A DNA stretch of 64,000 nucleotides from Bacteroidota bacterium (lineage in GTDB: Bacteria; Bacteroidota; Bacteroidia; Bacteroidales; CAIXZF01): contig JAKLIX010000009.1 in the NCBI GenBank assembly GCA_022709385.1, positions 97,967 through 161,966 of the forward strand. Direction: 5' to 3'. This document shows, one piece after another, positions 36,185-46,300 of the stretch (its first letter is position 1; every line of letters begins with the position of its first letter). A model generated the notes under the pieces. That model was not told where the DNA came from. It was given only the letters and a program-made list of their open reading frames with translations, and made no database searches. A program made the position numbers and the translations under genes.

Positions 36185-37879
36185 TTACCTGACTCCCTGC
36201 TTAGCCCAGGAATCCTTGAGTGTCACTGTCCGGTTAAATACCGGTTGACCGGGTTTACTGTCCTGATCAACGGAAAAGTAAGCGATACGCTCGAACTGGA
36301 AATTACTGAGCACTTCCGGTGAATCGAGGCTGGGTTCTGCCCGGGCCTGCAGTACCTTCAGGGAATCCGGATTGAGGTAATCCTTAAAATCGCCTCCTTC
36401 ATCCACATTATCCGGATCTTCCCTTGTAAAAAGGTGTTCGTACACACGCAATTCGGCGGCAACGGCATGGGAGGCCGACACCCAGTGGATGGTTCCCTGA
36501 ACCTTTCTCCCGTCGGGTGAATTGCCGCCACGGCTGGCAGGATCGTATGTACAATGCAGACAAGTAATGTTTCCGGCATCATCTTTCTCAACACCCACAC
36601 AGGTAATGAAGTAGGCATATCTCAGCCTCACCTCGGTTCCGGGGGCAAGCCTGAAGTACTTTTTCGGAGGTGCTTCCATAAAGTCATCCTGTTCTATCCA
36701 TATCTCCTTCGAGAAGGGGACTTTCCTGGTCCCGGCTTCCGGATCCTCGGGATTGTTGATGGCATCCAGTTCTTCCACCAGGTCTTCGGGATAATTGTCG
36801 ATGATGACCTTCAGGGGTTTGGTCACCACCATGCGTCTTGGGGCTTTTTTATTGAGGTCTTCCCGCAGGCAGTGTTCCAACAGGGCGATATCGATCACAT
36901 TGTCTCTTTTAGCCACGCCCACCTTATCGGCGAACAGGCGGATAGAGGCCGGTGTATACCCCCTTCTGCGCAGGCCGCTGATGGTCGGCATGCGCGGATC
37001 ATCCCAGCCGTTCACCAGTCCGGCATTCACCAGTTCGAGGAGCTTGCGCTTGCTCATCACCGTATAGCTGAGATTCAACCTGGCAAACTCGATCTGCCGG
37101 GAGGGGAAAATTTCCAGTTCCCTGATAAACCAGTCGTATAAGGGCCGGTGCACCTCAAACTCAAGTGTACAGATGGAGTGGGTGATGCATTCAAGACTGT
37201 CGGACTGTCCGTGGGCAAAATCGTACATGGGGTAGATACACCAGCGGTCGCCGGTACGGTGGTGGGCCGTATGCATGATACGGTACAACACCGGGTCACG
37301 CATATGCATATTGGGTGATGCCAGGTCGATTTTAGCACGGAGCGTACGGGTTCCATCGGGAAATTCTCCGGCCTTCATGCGCCTGAACAAATCGAGATTC
37401 TCTTCCACACCGCGGTTACGGTATGGGCTGGGACTTGCCGGCACCGAGGGCGTTCCGCGCATGTTGCTGATCTCTTCGGCGGAAAGATCGCAGACATATG
37501 CTTTCCCCTTCATGATCAGCTTTACGGCAAATTCATAAAGGGTATCAAAATAGTCTGAAGCGTAAAATTCTCTGTCTTCCCAGTCAAACCCCAGCCAACG
37601 CACATTATCCTTGATGCTGTCGACATATTCCTGTTCCTCTTTGGTCGGATTGGTATCATCAAAGCGGAGGTTGCACTTTCCGTTATATCTGATGGCGAGG
37701 CCGAAGTTCAGGCAGATGGACTTGGCATGGCCGATATGAAGGTATCCATTGGGTTCCGGCGGAAACCTGGTATGTACCCTGCCATCATTCTTTCCGTTCC
37801 TCAGATCCTCTTCTATGATCTGTTCGATAAAATTCAGTGACCTGCGCGCTTCGGCAGATTCTTCAAGATAATCCGTCAT
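36185..37879 (-). CDS. glnS: Glutaminyl-tRNA synthetase
   Basis: A 564-aa class I synthetase charging tRNA-Gln directly. It has the HIGH motif in [16 protein letters not shown] (residues 41-56), the KMSKS equivalent VMSKRKLL, and family landmarks [17 protein letters not shown] and [12 protein letters not shown]. The C-terminal anticodon-binding beta-barrels end with VTLKDSW. The length matches bacterial GlnRS. The presence of GlnRS suggests a direct route rather than Glu-tRNA amidation. A TACTTTTG element lies 33 bp upstream. Confidence 0.96.
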   Translation of the reverse strand: MTDYLEESAEARRSLNFIEQIIEEDLRNGKNDGRVHTRFPPEPNGYLHIGHAKSICLNFGLAIRYNGKCNLRFDDTNPTKEEQEYVDSIKDNVRWLGFDWEDREFYASDYFDTLYEFAVKLIMKGKAYVCDLSAEEISNMRGTPSVPASPSPYRNRGVEENLDLFRRMKAGEFPDGTRTLRAKIDLASPNMHMRDPVLYRIMHTAHHRTGDRWCIYPMYDFAHGQSDSLECITHSICTLEFEVHRPLYDWFIRELEIFPSRQIEFARLNLSYTVMSKRKLLELVNAGLVNGWDDPRMPTISGLRRRGYTPASIRLFADKVGVAKRDNVIDIALLEHCLREDLNKKAPRRMVVTKPLKVIIDNYPEDLVEELDAINNPEDPEAGTRKVPFSKEIWIEQDDFMEAPPKKYFRLAPGTEVRLRYAYFITCVGVEKDDAGNITCLHCTYDPASRGGNSPDGRKVQGTIHWVSASHAVAAELRVYEHLFTREDPDNVDEGGDFKDYLNPDSLKVLQARAEPSLDSPEVLSNFQFERIAYFSVDQDSKPGQPVFNRTVTLKDSWAKQGVR

Positions 37880-37911
37880 TTGGTCAGCGATAATGAATTA
37901 AAACCAGCGGG

Positions 37912-37919
37912 CAAAAGTA
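37912..37919 (-). promoter_or_regulatory. -7 element of glnS
   Basis: TACTTTTG on the minus strand, 32 nt before the ATG; no TTG at the usual spacing. Confidence 0.35.
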
Positions 37920-37925
37920 GCTAAA

Positions 37926-40193
37926 TTATTGATACAGTCGCTCACAGATGAGCCCGGCCATGAAGGCAGCCTGCCGTTGCATCAGAACATTCACGCTGCG
38001 GTATGAAACGTAGGGAAGGGTCCACTCGAGAACGGCCAGCCAGTATGGAAGGAGGTCTTCCTCGAAAATACTTACTTGTTTTGCGTATTGTCTCAGCCGG
38101 CAAACGAGCTGAAATGCCTTTTCCACGGAAGGATCGTCGCCATCGTACACAAAGGACGGATCCCTTCCGAGTTTATCAATATTGACTAAGGCTTCCGTAA
38201 ACCGGAGTTTGGCTTCCAGGTCTTTTTCATCCCTGCTTCTTGTCATTTCAATGGTGAAGATCGGCTCAAGCCGGGCGAAGTCCGAAACTGCGTTCATCAC
38301 CCTGGTTTCCGAAAAATCGATGATATAGATATTCCCGTTTTCATCCAGCAGGATATTCTGCATGTTCAGATCACCGTGGCATACACAGGTGTAACAGTTG
38401 ACAGACTCCTGCTCCCGAGCGGACCACACATGCCTTAGGTACCAGTACGGGTTGAGCACCCTGCGGCCCAGTGCATGACAATCCATATATTGCTCCTCCG
38501 GCTCAATCCCGAGAATTTCCTGAGCATCTTCCACCACCCGGGGAAAGAAAGGAAACAAAGGGCTGTGTTCCTGAAACAGCCTTCGGGTTTCCCATTTAGG
38601 CTGTCCGTACCAGGGTTTCAGGATGCCTTTGAAGATACGGTCGAAGAGAGGAAACAGTTCATCGGCAGCCTTCTCCTCATAATCCCTGCGCAACCAGTTC
38701 AGGCGCGTATCAGGTCCGTTAATGCCAAGAAAGTTGTAGCATATCCCTCCCTGCCCTTTGTAGTATGTGGCTCCCAAAACTGAAACGCTGTTGTTAAGGA
38801 TAAACGGCCTGACAAATTCATTGTAGCGTTGTTCCTCCCTGCTGATAAGCGGATGTCCTCCGAGTTTCAGCACCGTGGGCAAGCGTTTCCGGCCGGAGCG
38901 GTCGTATGAATCAACCAGCATGGTTGTGGCCGCATAGCCCCCGTGCAGGGGACTGAGACAGACTTTCGTACAATCATGATAGATATCCCGGATGATCAAA
39001 TCCCATTCATCTGAGAACGGCTTGCCGGGTGGTTGTTCAATGATCATCCTGCCACTGACAAGATCATGCACGGCCTGCGGCAAAAACACCCAGACGGAAG
39101 CTTCTTTTATCTGACCTGAGTTCGAAGCGCTCAGGAAGGGATCGGGATCTTCCTGTTGCCAGATCTGTTCCAGGCATCGTTTGAAATCCTGTTCTCCGGG
39201 AATTTTTTTCACTCCGCGCAGGCTCATGGTGAGAGACAGCAGGCGGTTGTCCTCCTCACTGCGGTGATCCGTCCATGGCCTGAGCATTTCCATGGCAGAG
39301 ATTCTCATTATTTCCATCCTGTCGGCAATCCAGCAGGCGAAAAACCTGATCCCTCCGGGCTGCTGATCGTCGCTGCAATCCAGAAAGCCGCAAAAGCCTG
39401 CAATTGCAGGTACTTTTCTAATCATTTCCCCTGCCATGGTCAGCAGGTCATCCAGGAGGACCGACTGTTCCACGGGTTTGCCGGGCCTCAGCACCACATG
39501 TGCGTCCGGCTGCACACCACCACAAAGGCACTGCCGGACGTACACCCCCTGCAGGCCTGTATCCTTTGAAAGCAAGTAATCAGTCGTGGCAGGATCGCTG
39601 CCGTTAAAACAGGCAAAGAAACCAGGCAAACTGAGAAAGGCCGTCTTTTGCAAATCAATTCCCTCCAGGCTTTCGGTAAAGCAGCCTGATCCCAGACCAA
39701 AACCCAGCTCCTCCATGGCAACATGAAGGTATTGTTCCGCATTTTTCCCTCCGGGTTCAAAGATGCGTGCTTCAGATCCCTGGGTTTGCAGGCCTGAAAA
39801 TTGATACAAGCGTTCTCCGAGCCTGTATTCCTTTCGGCGGTGCTGATCGGCGGACACAAGGCTCAGCTTTTGGACAGCCTCCTGTAGGGTGGCTGACAGC
39901 GGAAACTGGGTAAGCAGCCCGCTGATCTGCAGCACCTGCCTGATTTGTTCATTGACGGCACACAGATGAAGGCTGCCGGACCGCTGCTTCAGATTCCTGC
40001 CAAGTTCCACTATTTTCCTGATACCCGCACTGGAAAGGAAGCTTAATTTACTCATTTCCAATACAACAAAGCTATCTTCGCTTGATCCGGCAAGGATTTC
40101 CTCATCAAAGGAGGCTACGGCAAGCGCATCGAGGCTGCCTGCAAGGTTGAAAAACCTTACTGATGAAATATGCCCGGTTTGAATGCTCAGCAT
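37926..40193 (-). CDS. STAS domain fused to a phosphotransferase-like kinase
   Basis: A 755-aa protein, no signal peptide. Residues 1-95 are a STAS (anti-sigma-antagonist) domain: VVLEMSKLSFLSSAGIRKIVEL, in which the Ser-Ser pair matches the phosphorylated Ser of SpoIIAA-like antagonists. A middle region of about 300 residues is unassigned. The C-terminal part is an APH/choline-kinase-like domain with catalytic loop CHGDLNMQNILL (near residue 600) and metal-binding IDFSETR, similar to the ternary-complex-associated TCAD9 group as I recall it. It probably acts in a phosphorylation-based switch; the partner is unknown. The frame stays open to 40514, but that part overlaps cstA and gives no plausible protein, so ATG 40193 is used. 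Confidence 0.8.
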   Translation of the reverse strand: MLSIQTGHISSVRFFNLAGSLDALAVASFDEEILAGSSEDSFVVLEMSKLSFLSSAGIRKIVELGRNLKQRSGSLHLCAVNEQIRQVLQISGLLTQFPLSATLQEAVQKLSLVSADQHRRKEYRLGERLYQFSGLQTQGSEARIFEPGGKNAEQYLHVAMEELGFGLGSGCFTESLEGIDLQKTAFLSLPGFFACFNGSDPATTDYLLSKDTGLQGVYVRQCLCGGVQPDAHVVLRPGKPVEQSVLLDDLLTMAGEMIRKVPAIAGFCGFLDCSDDQQPGGIRFFACWIADRMEIMRISAMEMLRPWTDHRSEEDNRLLSLTMSLRGVKKIPGEQDFKRCLEQIWQQEDPDPFLSASNSGQIKEASVWVFLPQAVHDLVSGRMIIEQPPGKPFSDEWDLIIRDIYHDCTKVCLSPLHGGYAATTMLVDSYDRSGRKRLPTVLKLGGHPLISREEQRYNEFVRPFILNNSVSVLGATYYKGQGGICYNFLGINGPDTRLNWLRRDYEEKAADELFPLFDRIFKGILKPWYGQPKWETRRLFQEHSPLFPFFPRVVEDAQEILGIEPEEQYMDCHALGRRVLNPYWYLRHVWSAREQESVNCYTCVCHGDLNMQNILLDENGNIYIIDFSETRVMNAVSDFARLEPIFTIEMTRSRDEKDLEAKLRFTEALVNIDKLGRDPSFVYDGDDPSVEKAFQLVCRLRQYAKQVSIFEEDLLPYWLAVLEWTLPYVSYRSVNVLMQRQAAFMAGLICERLYQ

Positions 40194-40258
40194 GATAAAA
40201 CAGATTGAGGAGTAAAGGTAGGGAGATTTCCTCAAAACCTCAGCAGAGGCATCAGAGG

Positions 40259-41695
40259 TTACAAATCGATATAAACCGTACGGAAACGCATACGGACGAT
40301 AAAGAGTACTGAGAAGAGCAGCGTAAACAACAGACCGGTGAGAATGGAAACGTTTTCCTGCAGGTTCAATCCTTCGGGTGCGACGAGCAGATAGCTGGAT
40401 GAAACGGCAGTCATAAACACGGCCGGAATGATGGCCACCCAGTAGTTTTTTCCGGCAGACATCAGGAAGATCGTGATCGTCCACAATACAATGGCAGCGA
40501 GGGTCTGGTTCCACCAGGCCATGTATCTCCAGACGATGCTGAAGTCGAAGCTTGTACCAAGAAAGCCGATTACAAAGAGAGGGGTGCTGATCAACAGGCG
40601 GTTCAGAATTTTCTTTTGCGGAATTCTGAGGAAATCGGCAGCGATCAGGCGGGCAGAACGGAAAGCGGTATCGCCTGAAGTGATGGGTGCAGCGACCACA
40701 CCGAGGATGGCCAGCACGGCCCCCAGTTTACCGAGCAGGGTATTTGAAATCTCATTCACCACCCAGGCGGCATTTCCTTTATGTTCTGTCATCACGCCGT
40801 TCAGTTCCTGTACGCCTCCGTAAAAGCTCATGGCTGCAGCAGCCCAGATGCATGCAAGGATTCCTTCCGCGATCATGGCACCATAAAAGACATGGCGTCC
40901 AAGACGTTCATTTTTAATGCATCTTGCCATCATCGGTGCCTGTGTGGAGTGAAAGCCAGATACAGCGCCGCAGGCAATGGTAACAAAGAGCAGGGGAAAT
41001 ACCGGGAAATGATCCGGATGGCTGTGCATATTGCGGAAATTGCCCGCAGTTAATTCAGGGATGCTGTAGTGATACCAGAACAAGCCGGATATGATGGCAA
41101 CTGCCATAAAAAGAAGCACAAATCCAAAGAAGGGATAGATCCTTCCGATGATTTTGTCGATGGGCAGCAGGGTAGCCAGGATATAATAGCAAAAGACGGC
41201 CAGCACCCAAAATCTGAAGTCCAGCACTTCAGGCGTAAGTCCTGCAAGCAGGCGGGCAGGTCCAATGATAAATACAACGCCAACCATCACCATCAGGATC
41301 AGTGTAAAACCACGCATAAACTGACGGAAGCCGTTCCCGAGGTATTTTCCAACGATTTCCGGTACCGACAGCCCGTCCTGCCTGAGTGAAAGCATACCCG
41401 AAAAATAATCGTGCACGGCTCCTCCGAAGACACATCCCAATACGATCCAAAGATAGGCGACCGGTCCCCAGGCGGCTCCGGCAATGGCTCCGAATATCGG
41501 GCCCAAACCGGCAATATTCAGAAACTGAACCAGAAAAACCCGCCAGGTGGACATGGGAACATAGTCGACCCCGTCTTCCAGGCGGTATGCAGGTGTTTTA
41601 CGGGAAGCTTTTACGCCCATGATACGGTCCATGTACCTACCGTAGATAAAAAAACCTGCAAGCAGCGATAATATGGCAATACAGAATGTAATCAT
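40259..41695 (-). CDS. cstA: Carbon starvation protein A family transporter
   Basis: A 478-aa polytopic inner-membrane protein of the short CstA type. Hallmarks: the N-terminal ITFCIAILSLLAGFFIYGRY, DYVPMSTWRVFLVQFLNIAG, GPIFGAIAGAAWGP, FGGAVHDYFSGMLSLR and GAVSGFHSTQAP. CstA proteins import peptides or pyruvate during carbon limitation. Start is ATG 41695 (a TTG at 41701 is less likely), with a TACTTTTG element 18 bp upstream. It precedes the STAS-kinase gene by 65 bp and may be co-transcribed with it. Confidence 0.93.
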   Translation of the reverse strand: MITFCIAILSLLAGFFIYGRYMDRIMGVKASRKTPAYRLEDGVDYVPMSTWRVFLVQFLNIAGLGPIFGAIAGAAWGPVAYLWIVLGCVFGGAVHDYFSGMLSLRQDGLSVPEIVGKYLGNGFRQFMRGFTLILMVMVGVVFIIGPARLLAGLTPEVLDFRFWVLAVFCYYILATLLPIDKIIGRIYPFFGFVLLFMAVAIISGLFWYHYSIPELTAGNFRNMHSHPDHFPVFPLLFVTIACGAVSGFHSTQAPMMARCIKNERLGRHVFYGAMIAEGILACIWAAAAMSFYGGVQELNGVMTEHKGNAAWVVNEISNTLLGKLGAVLAILGVVAAPITSGDTAFRSARLIAADFLRIPQKKILNRLLISTPLFVIGFLGTSFDFSIVWRYMAWWNQTLAAIVLWTITIFLMSAGKNYWVAIIPAVFMTAVSSSYLLVAPEGLNLQENVSILTGLLFTLLFSVLFIVRMRFRTVYIDL

Positions 41696-41713
41696 GGGCA
41701 ATATCCTGCATCA

Positions 41714-41721
41714 CAAAAGTA
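41714..41721 (-). promoter_or_regulatory. -7 element of cstA
   Basis: TACTTTTG on the minus strand, 18 nt before ATG 41695. Confidence 0.4.
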
Positions 41722-41797
41722 ACAATAAACTTAACCGGGCGAAATCTGTTATTATTATCAGTAATGTAAGGACAATCCTGACCTTAGAAAAGCTGAT

Positions 41798-41893
41798 TTA
41801 TACCGACACGGAATGAGTTTGCGAGAAAATTTCTATCCAGGGGTGTACGGCATTACTCGGACTAAACAGCTTTGCATTCGCAAACCTGTCAAG
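41798..41893. repeat. Dispersed intergenic repeat B, copy 2 (extended)
   Basis: Bases 41863-41893 match 4615-4645 with one difference. The wider 96 bp (TTATACCGACA... to ...CCTGTCAAG) align with 59605-59697, with more divergence. It lies 23 bp before the SDR gene. Confidence 0.7.
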
Positions 41894-41916
41894 TATGAGT
41901 ATAATTACAATCAACG

Positions 41917-42993
41917 ATGAAAAACATTGAACGAAGCAAGCCGGTACTGGTAAGCGGGGCAAGCGGATATCTCGCAGGCTGGATTATCAGGAAGCTGCTG
42001 GAGGAGGGTTTGCATGTGCATGCCACTGTGCGTGACCTGCAGGATGAGGTGCGCCTGGCGCATTTGAAGGCTCTGGCTTCGGCCTTACCCGGTGACATCG
42101 CTTTTTTCCGGGCTGATCTGCTGAAAGAAGGTTCATTTGACGAAGCCATGCAGGAATGTGAGCTGGTATTTCACACGGCATCACCCTTTATCTACACAGT
42201 AAAAGACGCACAGCGCGACCTGATTGATCCTGCCCTGCAAGGAACCAGGAATGTATTTGGCAGTGTTGACAGAAGCCCGTCGGTGAAGCGGGTGGTGCTG
42301 ACCAGCAGTGTGGCAGCCATAGTAGGAGATGCCGCTGATCTGACAAAACTTCCGGACAACACAGCCGATGAAAACAGCTGGAATCATTCTTCCTCGCCAG
42401 ATCACCAGCCCTACAGCTATTCAAAGACCGTTGCCGAAAAGGCGGCCTGGGAGATAAACCGGCGTCAGGACAGATGGGATCTGGTGGTCATGAATCCTTC
42501 CCTTGTGGTGGGTCCGTCGTTAAACATGCATCCGACTTCAGAAAGTTTCAATCTGATCCGGCAGTTAGGGGATGGTAAGATGAAGGCAGGCCTTCCCGAT
42601 TTCAGGATCGGCATGGTGGATGTCAGGGATGCAGCCCTTGCCCACTACAGGGCTGGGTTCACTCCTGAGGCTGAAGGCAGGCATATCGTTTCCGAAGGGA
42701 CCCACAGTTTCATGGATCTTGCCATCATGCTCAGAGAGGCCTTCGGTGATGAATTCCCATTCCCACGAAGGATCCTGCCCAAGCCTGTCGTATGGCTGAT
42801 GGCTCCGTTGGCCGGACTGAAAAGGAAAATGATCAGCCGGAACGTGGGTTATCCATATTTGCTCGACAATACCAAAAGCATCCGTGCCCTTCAGATGACT
42901 TACCATCCTGTTCGTCAGGCCGTCATTGACATGTTCGCACAGATCACGGCGCATGAACAGGGAGACAAGCCCCAGGTGCGGTCGGTCGATTAA
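41917..42993 (+). CDS. Extended SDR, NAD(P)-dependent dihydroflavonol-reductase/epimerase-like
   Basis: A 358-aa Rossmann-fold oxidoreductase with nucleotide-binding VSGASGYLAGWI (residues 13-24), the VFHTASPF motif, VVLTSSVAAIVG, and the catalytic YSYSKTVAEKAAW (YxxxK). MNPSLVVGPSL follows. This pattern fits the DFR/cinnamoyl-CoA-reductase-like group of extended SDRs. Its substrate is unknown. It ends at the base adjacent to the convergent PqqD gene. Confidence 0.88.
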   Translation: MKNIERSKPVLVSGASGYLAGWIIRKLLEEGLHVHATVRDLQDEVRLAHLKALASALPGDIAFFRADLLKEGSFDEAMQECELVFHTASPFIYTVKDAQRDLIDPALQGTRNVFGSVDRSPSVKRVVLTSSVAAIVGDAADLTKLPDNTADENSWNHSSSPDHQPYSYSKTVAEKAAWEINRRQDRWDLVVMNPSLVVGPSLNMHPTSESFNLIRQLGDGKMKAGLPDFRIGMVDVRDAALAHYRAGFTPEAEGRHIVSEGTHSFMDLAIMLREAFGDEFPFPRRILPKPVVWLMAPLAGLKRKMISRNVGYPYLLDNTKSIRALQMTYHPVRQAVIDMFAQITAHEQGDKPQVRSVD

Positions 42994-43278
42994 TTAAGCG
43001 ACTTTATTGATTACAAGCCCCTCCATCTCTTCCATAACCTCCACCACTTCGGCCAAAGCAGAGCCTTCATCCATTTCGAATTCCTCCATGAGCAGGCATA
43101 TGATCTGCCAGATATCCTTTTTCCCGTCTATCTCATCCCAGATATAGGATGCTGTTTCATCGAGAGTAAAAAGGGGGATGAGTTCAGTGTCAGCGATTTT
43201 TTTCACCACCTGGTTTTCATCACCCAGCCTGCGAACTTCCAGCCCGGGAATATGATCATAAACATCCGTTAATTCCAT
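42994..43278 (-). CDS. PqqD-family protein (RiPP recognition element-like)
   Basis: A 94-aa protein with the PqqD fold pattern: an N-terminal beta region (GLEVRRLGDENQVVKKI), LFTLDETASYIWDEIDGKKDIWQII and a C-terminal acidic helical wing. PqqD-like proteins bind leader peptides for radical-SAM or other modifying enzymes. Here no such enzyme is present; instead the gene starts 23 bp after the stop of the 5373-aa giant gene, probably on the same transcript. Confidence 0.85.
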   Translation of the reverse strand: MELTDVYDHIPGLEVRRLGDENQVVKKIADTELIPLFTLDETASYIWDEIDGKKDIWQIICLLMEEFEMDEGSALAEVVEVMEEMEGLVINKVA

Positions 43279-43301
43279 ATGGTTTGATTTAACCCCGCCT
43301 G

Positions 43302-46300
43302 TCAGGGAAGGATGATGATTTTCTGATTGACGACAAAGGGATACTGTCCACCGCTGAATCGGATCTGCAGCAGATACAAACCCGGTGCAAGTGGGCTCAC
43401 ATCCAGCGCCTCGCTGACCCAGCCCTCCCGGCCAGCAAATGAAGCAGCGGCTACTGGCCTGCCTTCCGGATTGCTGATCATAAAACTCAGGGTGGCAGGT
43501 TCCGGCAGGTAAGCTTTGACCCAGATTTTATCCCTGGCAGGGTTGGGAAAGATTTCGGCAACAGCTTTGCCATCATCATTACCCAGGGGCAGGGAGGGAA
43601 ACACAAGTACAGTTTCCAGGGGAAGGGCATCGAGGCTGGATACTTCACCTTCCGCACCAACAATCCATTCAGAAACGGGATCACCTCCTCTTTTACCATT
43701 CAGCAATATCAGCAGGTCGCTTCCCTCCCTTTGCAATCCTTCGAGTCCTATCCCGGATAATCTGAGGCGTTTATCCTCAACATTCCATATCCAGCCTTCT
43801 TCTCCGGAAGGGAAAACGATAGATTCGGGCATAAAAACCGCATCGTTGAAGGAAAGATCGATTGAAACGGCGGCAGCAGGCTGTCCGGCACGAATGATAA
43901 GGGGAAGTTGTATCTGTTCCCCTGCAGAGGCCGGAAAAGACCCTTCCACAAGACAGGAAACTGCAGAACGGCTTTTGGCATAAGGGATGAATGAGCCGTT
44001 ATCATCCCCGTAACACAATCCAAGCAGGTTGTGCTCAGCTATTGAGCCTGAGAAAGTAAGCAGTGGATCTTCAAACGCCCAGGGGCCGGAAGGGAAAGAG
44101 GACAAGATTCCCACAAAGAAACGCTGGATCGCAAGTGCATCTACGGCATTGACGAAATTGCTGGCATCCACATCAGCGGCCTCTCGCCTGATACCCTGCA
44201 GGTTGATGATATGAACAAAATGTTTCAGTGCTTCCAGCCCGTCGGTGGAATTGATGCCACCCACCGGCTGATTGCTTCCGGCTGTCAGAATATACGTACC
44301 GTCAGGGAAGGCAGGGAACTGGTAGGTTCCGTCGGATCCGGTGGTGGTTTGGCTGATTAGCTGACCCGAACTTGTTTTCAGGTATACATTCACGTTTTGC
44401 AGGGGCGTATGCTGGTTGTTATCATACTTCACTGAACCGAACACCACGCTTTGTCCTGCCGGCAGGAAAGGATAAACCGTCACCTCATCCGCTGCCGTAC
44501 AACCATTGGCATCAGTCACCTGGAGCGTATAAACAGTAGTATCGGATGGATTGGCAAAAGGATTGAGGGTATTGGTATTGCTCAGGCCGTCACCGGGACT
44601 CCAGATCAGGGTATAGGGCGGGGTTCCCCCGCTGACGCTGGCCGACAGGCTGACTCCCGAACCAAAGAGGCTGTTCAGATCGGGTCCTGCAAACACAAGC
44701 GGGGAGTCGAACAAGTTTATCCACACGATCTGATCCATCATTCCCGAACAAAGGCTAAGCGGATCAGTTGCTTCAACCTGGAAATATCCCGGCTGATTCA
44801 GGTTCCCGAATGAAATCGCCTGTCCGGTCCCGGTCAACTCATATCCGCTAAGGTAAAGTCCGTTCCAGAGTAAGCGGTAAGTGATTCCCAACTGAGAATC
44901 ACTCAGTCCGACCGGCACTCCCGTTCCATTGGCACAGGCATCCCCGCCTCCTGTGACTGTAAATATTTGTGGCAGGGGAACAAAACTCACGTTTGCCGTA
45001 CCATTCATCCAACTACTGCAACCACTCCCGGGGTTGACGGCCTGTATGCTGTAATTTCCTGCAGGAAGACCGGTCCATGTGATCTCCTGTCCCACTCCGT
45101 ATATTGGCGAAAACACCGGTACATTGTTCAACATTAACTGGTAAACGATACCGGGCTGGGAATTACTCAAAACGACAACGCCACCGCCCTGTCCACCACA
45201 ATCCACACCGGAGCTGCCGAAAGCGTACACTTCGGGCAGTGGCTGGGCGCTAACATTGACAGTACCATTCATTGCAATATTACAATTGGTGGTGGTCTGA
45301 GTGGCATGCACCTGATAGGTTCCGGCTGTCATTCCTTGCCATTGCAGCATCTGTCCGTTTCCCTGCAAGGGGAAGTTCAGGCTGACCCCATTTTTATAAA
45401 GCTGATAGGCTACTCCGGTTTCTGATCCGCTCAGGCTGAGGGTCACACCGCCGGAGCCATCACAATACATCGCTGGTCCGGAGAAGTAAAACACAAGAGG
45501 AATCGCATACACATTGATCACGGCCGGGGACGAGAAAGCTTCAGAACAACTGCCGTTTTGCACTACGGCCCGGTATTCCCAAAAGCCGGCGCTGCCCGGT
45601 ATCTCAGAATAAATGGTAGCGGTGTTGGTGATATCAATCCAGTTACCTCCGTTCACCCGCTTTTGCCATCTGAGGATGGTTCCGTTGTACCCCGACAACT
45701 GCAGTGTACCGGTCGGATTGCCCAGACAGAAGGCGGTACTGCCGCTCACATTGCCGGCAATGCTGATGGCGCTCACCGTTACGCTTGTAAATGCAGAATA
45801 GGATTGTCCGCAGGCCCCATTCTGAACCACAGCCCTGTAATCCCATATTCCGGGCTGGCTGATCATTTGGGTAAGGGTCAGGTTGCTGTGTTGAATATCC
45901 TGCCAGTTTCCATTGTTATGCCTTTTCTGCCATTTAACCACACTTCCTGTATGGCCGGCCAGGGTGAGCTCATCAGTACTACCACCCTGGCAGATGGCAG
46001 AACCTCCGGTAACGGCGCCTCCGACGGAAGGAGATGCCACCAGCACCTGTGCCACACTTGAATACGTAATTCCGCAAACGGCATGATTGATGACGGCTCG
46101 ATAATACCACATTCCGGGTAAAGTCGGTGTGCTTGTGTAAATATGCTGAACAAAGATGATGTCGGTCCAAGGGCCGTTTTCATGTTTTCGCTGCCATTTG
46201 ACGATACTGCCATTATATCCGCTGAGGATCAGATAACCGGTTGAACTTCCGAGACAGATGTTTCCGCCTCCTGCAATCTGACCGCCATTGTTTGCGGAAG

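Noticed and set aside
40194..40514. 107-residue N-terminal extension of the STAS-kinase frame
   Set aside because: It overlaps the cstA coding region, has non-protein-like composition, and the STAS domain begins at ATG 40193.
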